From contig CATBDC010000008.1 of NCBI GenBank assembly GCA_949502235.1, forward strand, positions 1 to 64,000: 64,000 bases of DNA. The letters run 5' to 3'. This document shows positions 26,451-35,960 of this stretch, one piece after another; positions within the stretch are counted from its first letter, which is position 1; every line of letters begins with the position of its first letter. Origin of the DNA: an uncultured Lachnospiraceae bacterium. Its GTDB lineage: Bacteria > Bacillota > Clostridia > Lachnospirales > Lachnospiraceae. The notes under the pieces are model-generated. The model made no database searches, had not been told where the DNA came from, and saw only the letters and a program-made list of their open reading frames with translations. The position numbers and the translations under genes are program-made.

Positions 26451-27539
26451 CTAATCCACCACCAGATAGTCATGCCCAAGCTCTGTCAGACACTCTGCCC
26501 CGGATTCCCTGATTATAAGGACATCCTCCAACCTGATTCCAAACTTACCCGGAAGATAAATGCCAGGCTCATTAGAAAACACATTTCCCTCTGCAAGCCT
26601 TTCCTGATTCCCTTCCACAATATAGGGCGGCTCGTGGATGTCTCTTCCGATGCCGTGTCCCAGCCTGTGGGTGAAATACTTTCCATACCCGCTCTTTTCA
26701 ATGACTGCCCTTGCCGTCCGGTCCAATTCCTCCGCCGTCATGCCAGGCTCTGCCGCACGGTATACGGCTTCATTTGCCCGGCGGACAATCTCATATATTT
26801 TCTCAAATTCTTCTGGTTCTTCCCCCACGACAACTGTTCTTGTAATATCAGAATAATATCCCCCATAGCAGCCCCCAAAGTCAATGACTACCACATCACC
26901 CCTCTGGATTACCGTATCGCCTGCCGCGTGATGGACGTCCGCGCTGTTTTTTCCTGCTGCCACCAGAGGATACCCATTTACCGCCAGCCCCTCCTTCTCC
27001 ATACATGTATTCAAAAGCACGGCTGCTTCCTTTTCTGTCTTACCAGAAAGTCCTCCTTTCAGCATAGACTTAAGCGCCCTTCCTGCAAGAACCTGGGCTG
27101 TTTTTAAGCACTGGTATTCCCTCTCTGTCTTCTGCTTCCTTAAAGGAACCATTATTTTATCTCCCAGACACCACTCCCAGCCGGTAAACGCGATTTGCAG
27201 GTGATAGAACATTTCCGCTGTCATCCTGTTCCCGGCCGCCGCATACATTCTTTTGTCATCTGCACATTTTTTCATTTTCTCATAGGGATCCTCATTTTCC
27301 TTCCATCCAATGCAGCACAGATCTCTTTTAAATTCTTCTGGAAGTCCGTGAAGCTCAAACTCGGGCACTGCAAATAATGCCTTTTCCCGGGTCAGCATAA
27401 GAAAAATGGGACGCTCCATAGAAATCCCGTTAAATCCCGTCATATATTGCAGATCCGCGGACGGTGCGAGCACCAGACAATCTATCCTCTCTTTTGCCAT
27501 CTGCTCTCTTGCTCTTTCCAAATTGTTTTTAATATTCAT
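26451..27539 (-). CDS. M24-family metallopeptidase, Xaa-Pro type
   Basis: This 362-residue protein has a creatinase-like N-terminal domain (~1-130) and a pita-bread catalytic domain. All five metal ligands of M24 peptidases are visible: D in VVIDFGG, D in YSDITRT, H in RLGHGIGRD, E in SNEPGIYLP and E in RLEDVLII. That argues for an active dinuclear metal aminopeptidase (Xaa-Pro dipeptidase or aminopeptidase P type) rather than the metal-free creatinase. It lies between the two halves of the transporter operon and would trim imported proline-containing or otherwise blocked peptides. Exact substrate unknown. Confidence 0.88.
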   Translation of the reverse strand: MNIKNNLERAREQMAKERIDCLVLAPSADLQYMTGFNGISMERPIFLMLTREKALFAVPEFELHGLPEEFKRDLCCIGWKENEDPYEKMKKCADDKRMYAAAGNRMTAEMFYHLQIAFTGWEWCLGDKIMVPLRKQKTEREYQCLKTAQVLAGRALKSMLKGGLSGKTEKEAAVLLNTCMEKEGLAVNGYPLVAAGKNSADVHHAAGDTVIQRGDVVVIDFGGCYGGYYSDITRTVVVGEEPEEFEKIYEIVRRANEAVYRAAEPGMTAEELDRTARAVIEKSGYGKYFTHRLGHGIGRDIHEPPYIVEGNQERLAEGNVFSNEPGIYLPGKFGIRLEDVLIIRESGAECLTELGHDYLVVD

Positions 27540-27562
27540 CCTTTTTTACCCTCTCACAAGCT

Positions 27563-28403
27563 CTATATATTTTTCAATTCCGGATTTGTCGCCTCCTGAA
27601 GGGCATCCCCTAAAAGACTAAATCCAAGCACTGACAAAAATATAAAAATTCCCGGAATCATAACATAATAAGGCGCGTTGAAAATAAAACGGCTGCCCTG
27701 CGAAATCATGGCTCCCCACTCCGGCATCGGCATCTGGGCCCCCAGCCCGATAAAAGAGAAGCCGGATGCCGCAATCAGGGCATTTCCAATCCCCATTGTA
27801 ATCTGAGGTACTACCATGGACATAGTCTGGGGAATTATAATTGTAAAAACAATCCTCACAGGATGCATGCCGATGGATTTTGCAGATTCCACATACAATT
27901 TTTCCTTAATTACTATTACCATCCCCCGCACCATCCTTGCATAATTTGGCCACCAGGAAACCGCCAGGGCAAATATAGTAGGTCCGATCCCCGCTCCTGC
28001 AGCGGCCGCAATGATCATAGCAAGAAAGATCTGGGGAAATGCTAAAAAGATGTCGCATACTCTCATTACCGCGTTGTCAAACCATCCCCCCGCATATCCG
28101 GCAATGCCCCCAATCACAATTCCTGCGGCTGCCGCAATAAGTACCACTGCAAGCGCGGTTCCCATGGAATACCACGCCCCATATGCCAGACGTGTAAAAA
28201 TATCCCTGCCCATCTCATCCGTACCGAAGATGTGCTCCTTACATGGAAAAACCAGCTTTGCCCCCATGTCAACCGACAGCGGGTCATACCGGGATACCAG
28301 GGGGACCTGCACGCATAAAAAGCAGGATTCCCAGGGAAATGAGCGTACCTATTGCAGATGGAATATCCCTAAAAAAATATTTCTTTAAAAAATTTTTCAT
28401 CAT
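27563..28403 (-). pseudogene. DppC-type ABC permease with a frame break near its 5' end
   Basis: From the GTG at 28312 to the stop the frame gives 249 residues of a DppC permease, with the inner-membrane signature EWGAMISQGSRFIFNAPYYVM region and GTDEMGRDIFTRL. It lacks the first membrane helix. That helix is encoded just upstream in another frame: an ATG at 28403, overlapping the dppB stop, reads MMKNFLKKYFF then IGTLISLGILLFM and stops after 39 codons. Removing one base in either the A5 run (28317-28321) or the G5 run (28300-28304) joins the two into a ~280-residue protein of normal DppC length. This may be a real mutation, a sequencing error or recoding. Confidence 0.75.
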
Positions 28404-29407
28404 GACAACCTCACCCTTGAATCAATCAGCACATAAGAAATATCTACTGCCAGGTTAATCAGTATAAATATAACCGCCATCACCGTTGTAATTCCTGCAA
28501 TTACAAGCAGGTCCATGGAAAGAATCGCCTCCAGGGCATAGGATCCCAGCCCCGGCCAGCTGAATATTTTCTCAATCAGCACGGTTCCGCCTATCATCCC
28601 GCCTGCCTGCATGCCCAGCATGGTTAATACAGGAGAAATGGCGTTTTTCATGGCATGCCTTCCTACAACGACATGTTCCGGTATTCCCTTGGATCTGGCT
28701 GTGCGTACATAATCCTGGCGGAGCTCCTGTAAAAGCTGGGTGCGCATCATCCTTGTGGTGATTCCGCAGTAACCCAGAACCAGGCTTAGCACCGGCAGAA
28801 AAAGATGTCTGGCTGACAGTAGAAATAAACTTACGTCTCCCATGAGAAGGCTGTCTGCCAGGTAAAATCCCGTCACCGCATCCGGCGGCGCAGTACCTGC
28901 GGGAAGCCGGTATCCCGCAGGGAAAAGCTGGCATTTGTAGTAGAGAATATACTGGAGAACCAGCGCCAGCCAGTAAGGCGGCACTGCCATGCTCCCCACA
29001 GAGAAAAAGCGGATTACCTGATCTAACCAGCTGTTTCTCTTTAAAGCCGCCATACTTCCCAAAAGAAGCGCCAGAACAAAAAATATAATCAAAGACAAAA
29101 ATGTGAGCTCCATTGTTGCGGCAAACCTTCCTGATATTTCCGTCATAACCGGCTGCTTGCTTTTATAGGATTTCCCCATATCAAGCTTAAGAAGTCCTTT
29201 CATGTAGTCCAGATACTGCTCGTAAACCGGTTTATCAAGTCCTAATTCTGTCCTTTTCTGTTCCACCTGCTCTGCCGAAGCAGCGGGCCCGGCCGCCGCC
29301 CGGGCCGGGTCCGCCGGAAGACAATGTGTGGCAATAAATACAATAAACGTAATTCCTATTATCACAAATATCAAAGATGCGATACGTTTCGTTAAAAATT
29401 TAGCCAT
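28400..29407 (-). CDS. Oligopeptide/dipeptide ABC transporter permease, DppB type
   Basis: This 335-residue inner-membrane permease has a typical start (KRIASLIFVIIGITFIVFIATHCLPADP) and six likely transmembrane helices. The ATPase-contact EAA loop lies in RSKGIPEHVVVGRHAMKNAISPV. An insertion around residues 155-185 (FPAGYRLPAGTAPPDAVTG) is the usual extracytoplasmic loop. It overlaps the start of the broken dppC gene and follows the binding protein gene by 27 nt. Confidence 0.93.
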   Translation of the reverse strand: MAKFLTKRIASLIFVIIGITFIVFIATHCLPADPARAAAGPAASAEQVEQKRTELGLDKPVYEQYLDYMKGLLKLDMGKSYKSKQPVMTEISGRFAATMELTFLSLIIFFVLALLLGSMAALKRNSWLDQVIRFFSVGSMAVPPYWLALVLQYILYYKCQLFPAGYRLPAGTAPPDAVTGFYLADSLLMGDVSLFLLSARHLFLPVLSLVLGYCGITTRMMRTQLLQELRQDYVRTARSKGIPEHVVVGRHAMKNAISPVLTMLGMQAGGMIGGTVLIEKIFSWPGLGSYALEAILSMDLLVIAGITTVMAVIFILINLAVDISYVLIDSRVRLS

Positions 29408-29434
29408 AGGCTGCCTCCCTTAATACCCTGTTAT

Positions 29435-31027
29435 CTACTCGCCAGCTGTCAGCTGATAGAACCGGATGGAATAATAGTAATCTAACGGGTGAATCTTAAA
29501 TCCTTTGTAATGGTTATTAATCGCCTCTACAGAATCCGGTGAAACGATATAAAGCGCCGCGCAGTCATCTGCCAGTATCTGCTGAGCCTGATTTAAAAGC
29601 TCCTGCTTTTCTTCTTCATCTACCGTAGCCGCCGCCTCATCAATTACTCTGTCAAATTCTGGATTTTCATAAAAGCTCCAGTTATACGGCTGTCCGCTGT
29701 ACATGCTGTGAAAATTCTGTTTCAGGAAAAATACGCCGTCTCCCGTAAATGCTCCCATATTTAGGGCCGACATTTCCGGCGCTGTCTCCGGAGATGAGTT
29801 CTCCTCTACCATGGAAAGCCATGGCATAACTTTAATTTCCAGTGTGATGCCGATTTCCGCCAGATTAGACTGCAGGATCTGCGCCATCTGTACCTGATCA
29901 TCGCTGCCTTCGCAGAGGTGGACTGTTATGCTGCATTCCCCTATGCCGGACTGTTTCATAAGCTCCTTTGCTTTTTCAAGATCCTGGGCCTGCTCCTTTA
30001 TTTCTCCGTTATGCTCTGCAAATAGGGCAGGCATAAAGCCGGTGGGAATAGTTGCCTTTCCATTATATACATTATTCTTTACCCCTTCATAGTCCATAGC
30101 CAGTGTCACCGCCTCCCGGACTAAAGGATCAGTGAAAGGCGCCTTCTGTGTATTAAAGGTAAATATGTTCGTCTGTAAGGAGCCCTGGGTCAGCACATCG
30201 ATATTTTCATTTGCCTCCAGAATATCCAGGTTTTCGGTAATCGGGATCTGAAGCTTATCTACTTCTCCGGAGTTCAGCATCTGAATCTGTGTGGCATTAT
30301 CCTTTACAATTAAGGTCTGAATCACATCAATCTGGTTCTCCTTCCACCCTTTCCAGTAATCCCCATATTTTGTCATGGTATAATACTGATCCTCCTCAAA
30401 CTCTGACACCTGGTAAGGGCCTGTTCCGCATGTATGCCTCGCGCAGTATTCCTGTGCCCAGTCGCCGTCCTTTTCATTTTCCCTGCACCAGGACGGGGAA
30501 ATAATCCCTATCTTTGCCACATTATAGAGAAAGCCGGAATTGTCATTCTTTAGCTTGATGGTAACTGTCATCTCATCCGTTTTTTCAACACTTTCAATTT
30601 CCTCTACAAGGGTGGAAATTGAGCTTACAAATGCCATGGCTCTTTCATAGGAATAGACAACTGCGTCTGCATTCAGATCCGTCCCGTCTGCAAATTTTAC
30701 CCCGTCACGAATCTTAAAAACATAGGTCCTTGCATCTGGTATCTCGTAGCTTTCTGCCAGCCACGGTTCCAGATCCGTTGTACCCCGCACCTCCTCCACC
30801 AGAGGCTCGTAACAATTTCTTGTTGCATTCATGTCACCGGCTCCCACAAGATTTGTAGGGTCAAAATTCGCCGGCATAACTCCCAGCGCTGCCGTAAAGG
30901 TTCTTTCCTCCGAAGAGGTTTCCTTTTTTTCCTCTTTATTTTCCTCTGTCTTTCCACATGCTGTAAGTAAAAGTAACACTGATATTAATATCACTGACAT
31001 CCATCTGTACATTGCTTTCTTTTTCAT
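29435..31027 (-). CDS. Peptide-binding lipoprotein of the Dpp-type transporter (SBP family 5)
   Basis: This 530-residue extracellular substrate-binding protein has signal peptide MKKKAMYRWMSVILISVLLLL, with lipobox LTAC (lipidated Cys ~24) and a charged linker. The SBP_bac_5 fold follows (LEPWLAESYEIPDARTYVFKIRDGVKF is the family signature). It determines the transporter's substrate. Because the operon encodes HyuA, HyuB and an M24 peptidase, the ligand may be a peptide-like or cyclic-amide compound. Normal length for the family. The RBS is a strong GGAGG-type site upstream. Confidence 0.93.
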   Translation of the reverse strand: MKKKAMYRWMSVILISVLLLLTACGKTEENKEEKKETSSEERTFTAALGVMPANFDPTNLVGAGDMNATRNCYEPLVEEVRGTTDLEPWLAESYEIPDARTYVFKIRDGVKFADGTDLNADAVVYSYERAMAFVSSISTLVEEIESVEKTDEMTVTIKLKNDNSGFLYNVAKIGIISPSWCRENEKDGDWAQEYCARHTCGTGPYQVSEFEEDQYYTMTKYGDYWKGWKENQIDVIQTLIVKDNATQIQMLNSGEVDKLQIPITENLDILEANENIDVLTQGSLQTNIFTFNTQKAPFTDPLVREAVTLAMDYEGVKNNVYNGKATIPTGFMPALFAEHNGEIKEQAQDLEKAKELMKQSGIGECSITVHLCEGSDDQVQMAQILQSNLAEIGITLEIKVMPWLSMVEENSSPETAPEMSALNMGAFTGDGVFFLKQNFHSMYSGQPYNWSFYENPEFDRVIDEAAATVDEEEKQELLNQAQQILADDCAALYIVSPDSVEAINNHYKGFKIHPLDYYYSIRFYQLTAGE

Positions 31028-31042
31028 CTGGTTTCCTCCTTA

Positions 31043-32716
31043 CTATAACTGGTATCCATATACCTTTTTTGCATGTTCTTCTGTCATGTAGCCATTTTCA
31101 ATATCCTCTGCGACAGCCCCGGGGTCCCTCTGTAACGGTTCCCCGAATCCTCCGCCGCCCCCGGTGCCGATTCTCACAATGTCTCCCCTCTTAAGGGGCA
31201 GCATATTTGTTTTTAAATAGTGCTTTTCTTCTTTCGTTCCCGGATTTATAACTACATCCGGCTCCTGTGCCGATAAACCCCCGAACAGGCCCCAGGCTGG
31301 CGTTTCCGACCGTTCTACCCAAAGCATCAGATTACAGCCGTCTTCATTTTCGACCCGGTAGGTTCTCTCAAGCCCCATTCCTCCCCGGAATTTCCCCGCA
31401 CCTTCTGAATCAGGACGTATCTTATATGAAAGAATCCTAAGGGGGTATTTACTTTCCACAAACTCAACACCCCAGTTTTTCAGATCACCATTTACCACAT
31501 TAATCATGCCATTCTGTCCGTCTCCGCCCTCAAAGGCTCCCCAGCCGCCAGCCGTAGCCTCGCAGATTCCAAACTGCTCTCCTTTTTTCGTGTCAATTCC
31601 GGAAAAGAGAATGACACTGGAATCCCCGTAATGGGCTGCTGCCGCCCTTTCCGGCATAACCGGCGCAAGAGCTTTTACTATCAGATCAATTAGAAGCCCC
31701 AGGCCCGTAAAATACCATCCGCAGGGCGCCGGCTCTTCGGCCGCCAGAAAGCTTCCTTTCTCTACAATCACCTTAAGATTACGGAAGGTTCCCCCTGATA
31801 CCTTCGCCTCCGGGTGAATCATTTCCTTAAATCCCACGCGGCAGGCGGCAATAGTCTGGGCCTCGCCGCAGTTAATCGGCCCTTTCCCCATTCTGGCGCT
31901 TCCGCTTAAATCAATGGTCATTTCATCATTTTTTACTGTGATCTTTACTTTCACAGGTCTTTTCTCGTCTGTAATGCCGTCATTGTCAAGACACCCTTCT
32001 GCCGTATATTCCCCGTCCGGAATCTGCCTTACCGCCTCCCTGTCTAACTGCTCTGACTGACGGAAGATCTCTTCCGCGGCCGCATAAACTCCATCTGTCC
32101 CATACCTGTCAAACAGCTCTCCCATGCGGGTCTCCCCGGTATAACATGCCGCAGCGCATGCGTGGAGATCACCCCTCATAATTGTATGGTAACGGCTGTT
32201 TATTGCCAGAAGCGCCGCCACGTCCTCATTAAACTCTCCTTCTCTTACAAGGCGGACAGGGGGAATTCTTAGGCCCTCCTGATAAACATCCGTAGAGTCT
32301 GCATTTCCAATGGGATTCTTTCCTCCCATATCATGCATGGCCTCCCGCACGGCTGAAAAACCGTATAAACAATCCTTGTAAAAAATCGGCGCGAAAACAG
32401 TAATATCCGCCGCATGGGTCCCCTGCAGATAAGGATCGTTCATAACATAGACGTCTCCCTTATGATATCCCTTAAGCCCGATTTTATCTGTAACAATATT
32501 AATACACACTTCCAGGTTCCCCAGAAAGATAGGAAGCCCCGAGGACTGTCCTAAAAGCCTTGCCTGCCGGTCAAAGATTCCTACACTGCAATCCTTCATC
32601 TCAAAAATGCCTGGTCCGAACGCACTTTTTATCAGACATTCATTCATTTCTCTTGCAGCGGAATTCACTGCGTTTCTGATAATTTCAACCACAATGGGAT
32701 TTACCTTCGTCTGCAT
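31043..32716 (-). CDS. Hydantoinase/oxoprolinase-family subunit B
   Basis: This 557-residue HyuB-type protein (hydantoinase B/oxoprolinase superfamily) has features N-terminal NPIVVEIIRNAVNSAAREMN, DVYVMNDPYLQGTHAADIT and PEGAGKFRGG-type EGAGKFRGGMG, all conserved in this family. With subunit A it forms an ATP-using amidohydrolase or carboxylase (5-oxoprolinase, N-methylhydantoinase and acetone carboxylase are known members). Metal ligands in the DPYLQGTH segment are present. It lies 12 nt after hyuA and 15 nt before the lipoprotein gene. The exact substrate cannot be read from the sequence. Confidence 0.9.
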   Translation of the reverse strand: MQTKVNPIVVEIIRNAVNSAAREMNECLIKSAFGPGIFEMKDCSVGIFDRQARLLGQSSGLPIFLGNLEVCINIVTDKIGLKGYHKGDVYVMNDPYLQGTHAADITVFAPIFYKDCLYGFSAVREAMHDMGGKNPIGNADSTDVYQEGLRIPPVRLVREGEFNEDVAALLAINSRYHTIMRGDLHACAAACYTGETRMGELFDRYGTDGVYAAAEEIFRQSEQLDREAVRQIPDGEYTAEGCLDNDGITDEKRPVKVKITVKNDEMTIDLSGSARMGKGPINCGEAQTIAACRVGFKEMIHPEAKVSGGTFRNLKVIVEKGSFLAAEEPAPCGWYFTGLGLLIDLIVKALAPVMPERAAAAHYGDSSVILFSGIDTKKGEQFGICEATAGGWGAFEGGDGQNGMINVVNGDLKNWGVEFVESKYPLRILSYKIRPDSEGAGKFRGGMGLERTYRVENEDGCNLMLWVERSETPAWGLFGGLSAQEPDVVINPGTKEEKHYLKTNMLPLKRGDIVRIGTGGGGGFGEPLQRDPGAVAEDIENGYMTEEHAKKVYGYQL

Positions 32717-32728
32717 CCTTATCCCTCC

Positions 32729-34732
32729 TCATCTTTTCGTCATAATCATATTGTCTGCCGCGTCTGCTTTAAGGAGCCAGCCCGGAGGAACTACGGTAGT
32801 TGACGTGAGCTCGGCTACAATTGCAGGGCCACAGATTTCTGCACCTTCTGAAAGACACTCCCTGGCGTAAACATTCATCTCATATTTCTTTCCGTCAAAG
32901 TACCCCGGAAGCTTTTCCAGAATTTGTACCTGTCTTCCACTCTTTCTCTCTCTTGCGGTTGTTTTGCTTACCGGAACAAGCACTGTCATACGATAATTCA
33001 CTACCTCAATTACATCCTCCGGTGAATGATGTCCATATAAACGCTTATATATATCATTAAACTGTTCTTCAATCTCTGTCCTTGAAAAGCTTTCTCCGGA
33101 AACCTGAACAGAAATCGTATATTCCTGTCCCAGATATCTCATATCAAGGACATATATAAATTTCTTCTCTGCCTCTGTTATCTGTTCCTTTTTTAGAATC
33201 TCATCCAGCTCCTTTCTAAGTCCTGCAAAGTGATATTCGAAAACCTCTTCCCGCAGATCCTTAAGAAGTGTAATACATGTTTTTCCCACGTCATGCCGGA
33301 TATCTGCCTGCAGCATGCCCCACGCGGAAAATACTCCCGGATTCGCCGGGACGATTACCTCCCGGATTTGAAGCTCCTCTGCGATAAGAGCTGCATGCAT
33401 GGGACCCGCTCCTCCAAAGGCAAGAATAGAAAAGCCTCTCGGATCGATCCCCCTCTTTACGGTTAATTCCCGAATGGCGTCTGCCATCTTATGGTTGGCT
33501 ATGGCGCATACTCCCTCCGCCGCCTCTGCCGCCTTCAGGCCAAATTTATTTCCGTAGGCTTCAAAGGCTTCCATTGTTTCCTCTGAATGAATGTCCATTC
33601 TTCCTCCGAGAAAATGTCCCGGGGACAGATGCCCAAGCACAAGATTGGCGTCTGTAAGTGTGGGGAGCTTTCCTCCCCTCCCGTAGCAGACAGGTCCCGG
33701 GACTGCCCCCGCGCTCTTTGGCCCTACCCGCATCCCGCCGGCCTCCTCCCAGGCAATGCTTCCGCCGCCGGCCCCGATGCTGAATACATTTACGGTAGGC
33801 GCCAGTATGGGAAAGCCTTCTATCCGGGCTTCTACTGTTGTTTCTATCTTCTTATTAACTACAATGCTTACATCAAAGCTTGTCCCGCCGATATCAAAAC
33901 CGATAAGATTATTTCTATTTATGACACTGGCACCTATGGCCCCTCCTACGGGCCCGGACATGAGAGTATACACCGCCGTGTATGCTGCCAGCTCTGCCCG
34001 GATCACTCCGCCGCTTGACTGCATCATATACAGAGTCCCTTTAAAGCCTCTTTTTTCAAGCTCCCTTGACAGAGCGTATACATGATTTCTTGTACTCGGA
34101 GCTACATATGCATTCATAACTGCCGTACTGACCCGTTCATATTCCTTCGATTCCTTTGCAATCTGGAAGGATGCTGTCACGATCATATCCTCTCCCAGCC
34201 TTCTCCTTAAAATTTCACTGGCCTTCTTTTCATTTTCTGCATTGGCATAGCTGTTGATAAAGCATACGGCAGCCGATTCATAATTCCCCTTAAGGCGTAA
34301 AATCACCTCCTCCATCATGTCCTCTGTTACTTCTTTTTCTATGATGCCAGAGAAGCTTACCCTCTCATCAATCTCAAAAATATCCTTTCTGGGAATCAGA
34401 GGCTTCGGCTTATGATAATGGATATTATATATTTCCGGCCTGTTTGCCCTGGCTATCTCATATACATCGCGAAATCCCTTTGTAGTAATCAGCGCACAGC
34501 GTGCTCCCCGCCTCTCAATCACCGAGTTAAGCCCTGCCGTAGTTCCGTGTACAATGCTTGTAACCTGGGAGTACTCCTCTCCCATCAGCTCGTCAAAGCC
34601 TTTCAGTATACCCCTCTCTAAAGCGTCCGGCGTTGTCAGGACCTTTGTGGTATCGTATTTTCCTGTCTCTTCATTAAAAAGCACCACATCTGTAAATGTT
34701 CCGCCTACATCTGCTGCTAATCTATATGACAT
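32729..34732 (-). CDS. Hydantoinase/oxoprolinase-family subunit A
   Basis: This 667-residue HyuA-type ATPase of the actin/ASKHA fold has N-terminal DVGGTFTDVV as the phosphate-binding loop (residues ~8-17). HGTTAGLNSVIERRG follows, then FDIGGTSFDVS and GGAGPMHA (second nucleotide-binding loops). It partners with the HyuB product. Members phosphorylate an amide or carbonyl substrate before hydrolysis or carboxylation. It starts 39 nt after the UroD-like gene in the same operon. Full length, with no lesion seen. Confidence 0.93.
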   Translation of the reverse strand: MSYRLAADVGGTFTDVVLFNEETGKYDTTKVLTTPDALERGILKGFDELMGEEYSQVTSIVHGTTAGLNSVIERRGARCALITTKGFRDVYEIARANRPEIYNIHYHKPKPLIPRKDIFEIDERVSFSGIIEKEVTEDMMEEVILRLKGNYESAAVCFINSYANAENEKKASEILRRRLGEDMIVTASFQIAKESKEYERVSTAVMNAYVAPSTRNHVYALSRELEKRGFKGTLYMMQSSGGVIRAELAAYTAVYTLMSGPVGGAIGASVINRNNLIGFDIGGTSFDVSIVVNKKIETTVEARIEGFPILAPTVNVFSIGAGGGSIAWEEAGGMRVGPKSAGAVPGPVCYGRGGKLPTLTDANLVLGHLSPGHFLGGRMDIHSEETMEAFEAYGNKFGLKAAEAAEGVCAIANHKMADAIRELTVKRGIDPRGFSILAFGGAGPMHAALIAEELQIREVIVPANPGVFSAWGMLQADIRHDVGKTCITLLKDLREEVFEYHFAGLRKELDEILKKEQITEAEKKFIYVLDMRYLGQEYTISVQVSGESFSRTEIEEQFNDIYKRLYGHHSPEDVIEVVNYRMTVLVPVSKTTARERKSGRQVQILEKLPGYFDGKKYEMNVYARECLSEGAEICGPAIVAELTSTTVVPPGWLLKADAADNMIMTKR

Positions 34733-34771
34733 CTTTCACCCTTTCCTTCCTTCATATCTATATATCTGTTA

Positions 34772-35731
34772 TCAGCATTTTCTTGCCGCTTCCACGGCCG
34801 TGCGGATCCTCCTGTAATTAATTTCCGTGGGAAGCGTACAATCTGCCCCGAGAATAAAGCCTTTCCTTCCGGATTCCTTAACCACATCCTTTACTGCCAG
34901 CTCTATCTCTTCATCTGTTCCGTCCACAAGAACACCGCTTCTGTTTGCCAGGCCGCCCATAATCGTTTTTCCGGGGAAAAGGTCTCTCCCCTCCTTAAGG
35001 CTACAGGGAGCCTCATAAACTCCCCAGTTCACCACATCCGCATACGCGCCGTAATCCCTATACCTCTCCATATTCAGCCTGTCCTTACAGATATGAAGGA
35101 AACAGTATCCCTTTGTATCCCGGATGGTCTGAAGAATCTGCTTATCAAGAGGTTCAATATACTCCGTGAACTCTTCGTCTGTATAGTATCTGTACTCCCC
35201 TCCAAGGGCCGCATAGTAAACGGCATCCAGGCCAATCTCTATGTATTTTTCCGCCAGGCGGCACATTACTTCTGTGATCCGCCTGTATACATCCAGCACT
35301 GTGTTCCTGTCCTGCCTGAAATGCTCTGCCATGGCCAGCCTGCTGTCATCATAGCCGTATTTCTTTTCAATGAAATGAATTCCGCATGCCACAACGCCGT
35401 GCAGTGTCCCCATCATAAATCTGTCCGGCCCCCAGGCATCAAGAATCCGCTTTGTAAGCTCCGTCTGCTTTTTCATAAAGCCGCTCTCAAGGCTGAACGA
35501 AGGCAGCTTACTATAATCCTCGCCGCATGTAATCCCTTCACAATAGGGGATAAGATTCTCATTCATAATCTTACAGATATCCGTATCCGTTTCCTTAAAA
35601 AACTTAAGGTGCGCCTCCACTCCTGCCTCTCCATTCTCACAGCCTTTTGGAAAATGGAGAGAAAAACCAGAGGGAAGTTCCGTAAGCTCCTCCCCTTTAA
35701 TAGCCGCAATTACCCTTTTCTTTGCATTCAT
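34772..35731 (-). CDS. UroD-fold, MtaA-like corrinoid methyltransferase-like protein
   Basis: This 319-residue protein is a uroporphyrinogen-decarboxylase-fold relative with segments NENLIPYCEG and GGLANRSGVLVDGTDEEI. It carries a His-x-Cys plus distant Cys set (H213, C215, C298) that matches the zinc site of MtaA/MtbA/CmuA-type methyltransferases rather than the decarboxylase. This favours methyl transfer from a corrinoid protein or a methylated substrate. No corrinoid protein or reductive activase is next to it. It is the first gene of the ten-gene operon, whose other genes import and hydrolyse a peptide- or hydantoin-like compound. Role inferred. Confidence 0.7.
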   Translation of the reverse strand: MNAKKRVIAAIKGEELTELPSGFSLHFPKGCENGEAGVEAHLKFFKETDTDICKIMNENLIPYCEGITCGEDYSKLPSFSLESGFMKKQTELTKRILDAWGPDRFMMGTLHGVVACGIHFIEKKYGYDDSRLAMAEHFRQDRNTVLDVYRRITEVMCRLAEKYIEIGLDAVYYAALGGEYRYYTDEEFTEYIEPLDKQILQTIRDTKGYCFLHICKDRLNMERYRDYGAYADVVNWGVYEAPCSLKEGRDLFPGKTIMGGLANRSGVLVDGTDEEIELAVKDVVKESGRKGFILGADCTLPTEINYRRIRTAVEAARKC

Positions 35732-35785
35732 TTTCTTTTCCTTTCTTAATAATATTTGTAATAATACCAGGGTATGTAAAAAAAT

Positions 35786-35837
35786 TTAGCGCGCTAATCT
35801 TGTTTCTAATATTACTACAAATAATATCTTTTGTCAA
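35786..35837 (-). promoter_or_regulatory. Operon promoter with palindrome at the start site
   Basis: Minus strand TTGACA (35832-35837) and TAATAT (35809-35814) are spaced by 17 nt. Just downstream of the expected start lies the perfect 12-bp palindrome TTAGCGCGCTAA (35786-35797), a probable operator. A related ATTTGTARTAATA pair lies in opposite orientations at 35748-35767 and 35807-35827. Confidence 0.7.
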
Positions 35838-35896
35838 TATATTTTCAGAAAATTCATTTATATCATTAAATATCATCATTACTGTTTTTGTAATTC

Positions 35897-35924
35897 AAAA
35901 AAAGCGCCCATTAAATCGGACACT
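35897..35924 (-). terminator. Terminator after the TetR gene
   Basis: The minus strand stem AGTGTCC-8 nt-GGGCGCT contains two G-U pairs and is followed by seven T. The plus side also has a T run, so it may work both ways. Confidence 0.7.
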
Positions 35925-35960
35925 TTTTAAGAAAAACTCCGCTCCCAGCAAAAGCTTAGG

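Noticed and set aside
26451..27539. Creatinase-type enzyme that would, with HyuAB, make a creatine or methylhydantoin pathway
   Set aside because: All five M24 metal ligands are present, whereas creatinase lacks them; an aminopeptidase is the better call.
34772..35731. Uroporphyrinogen decarboxylase (hemE)
   Set aside because: The zinc-type H-x-C...C residues, the lack of other heme genes and the catabolic operon favour a methyltransferase-like role.
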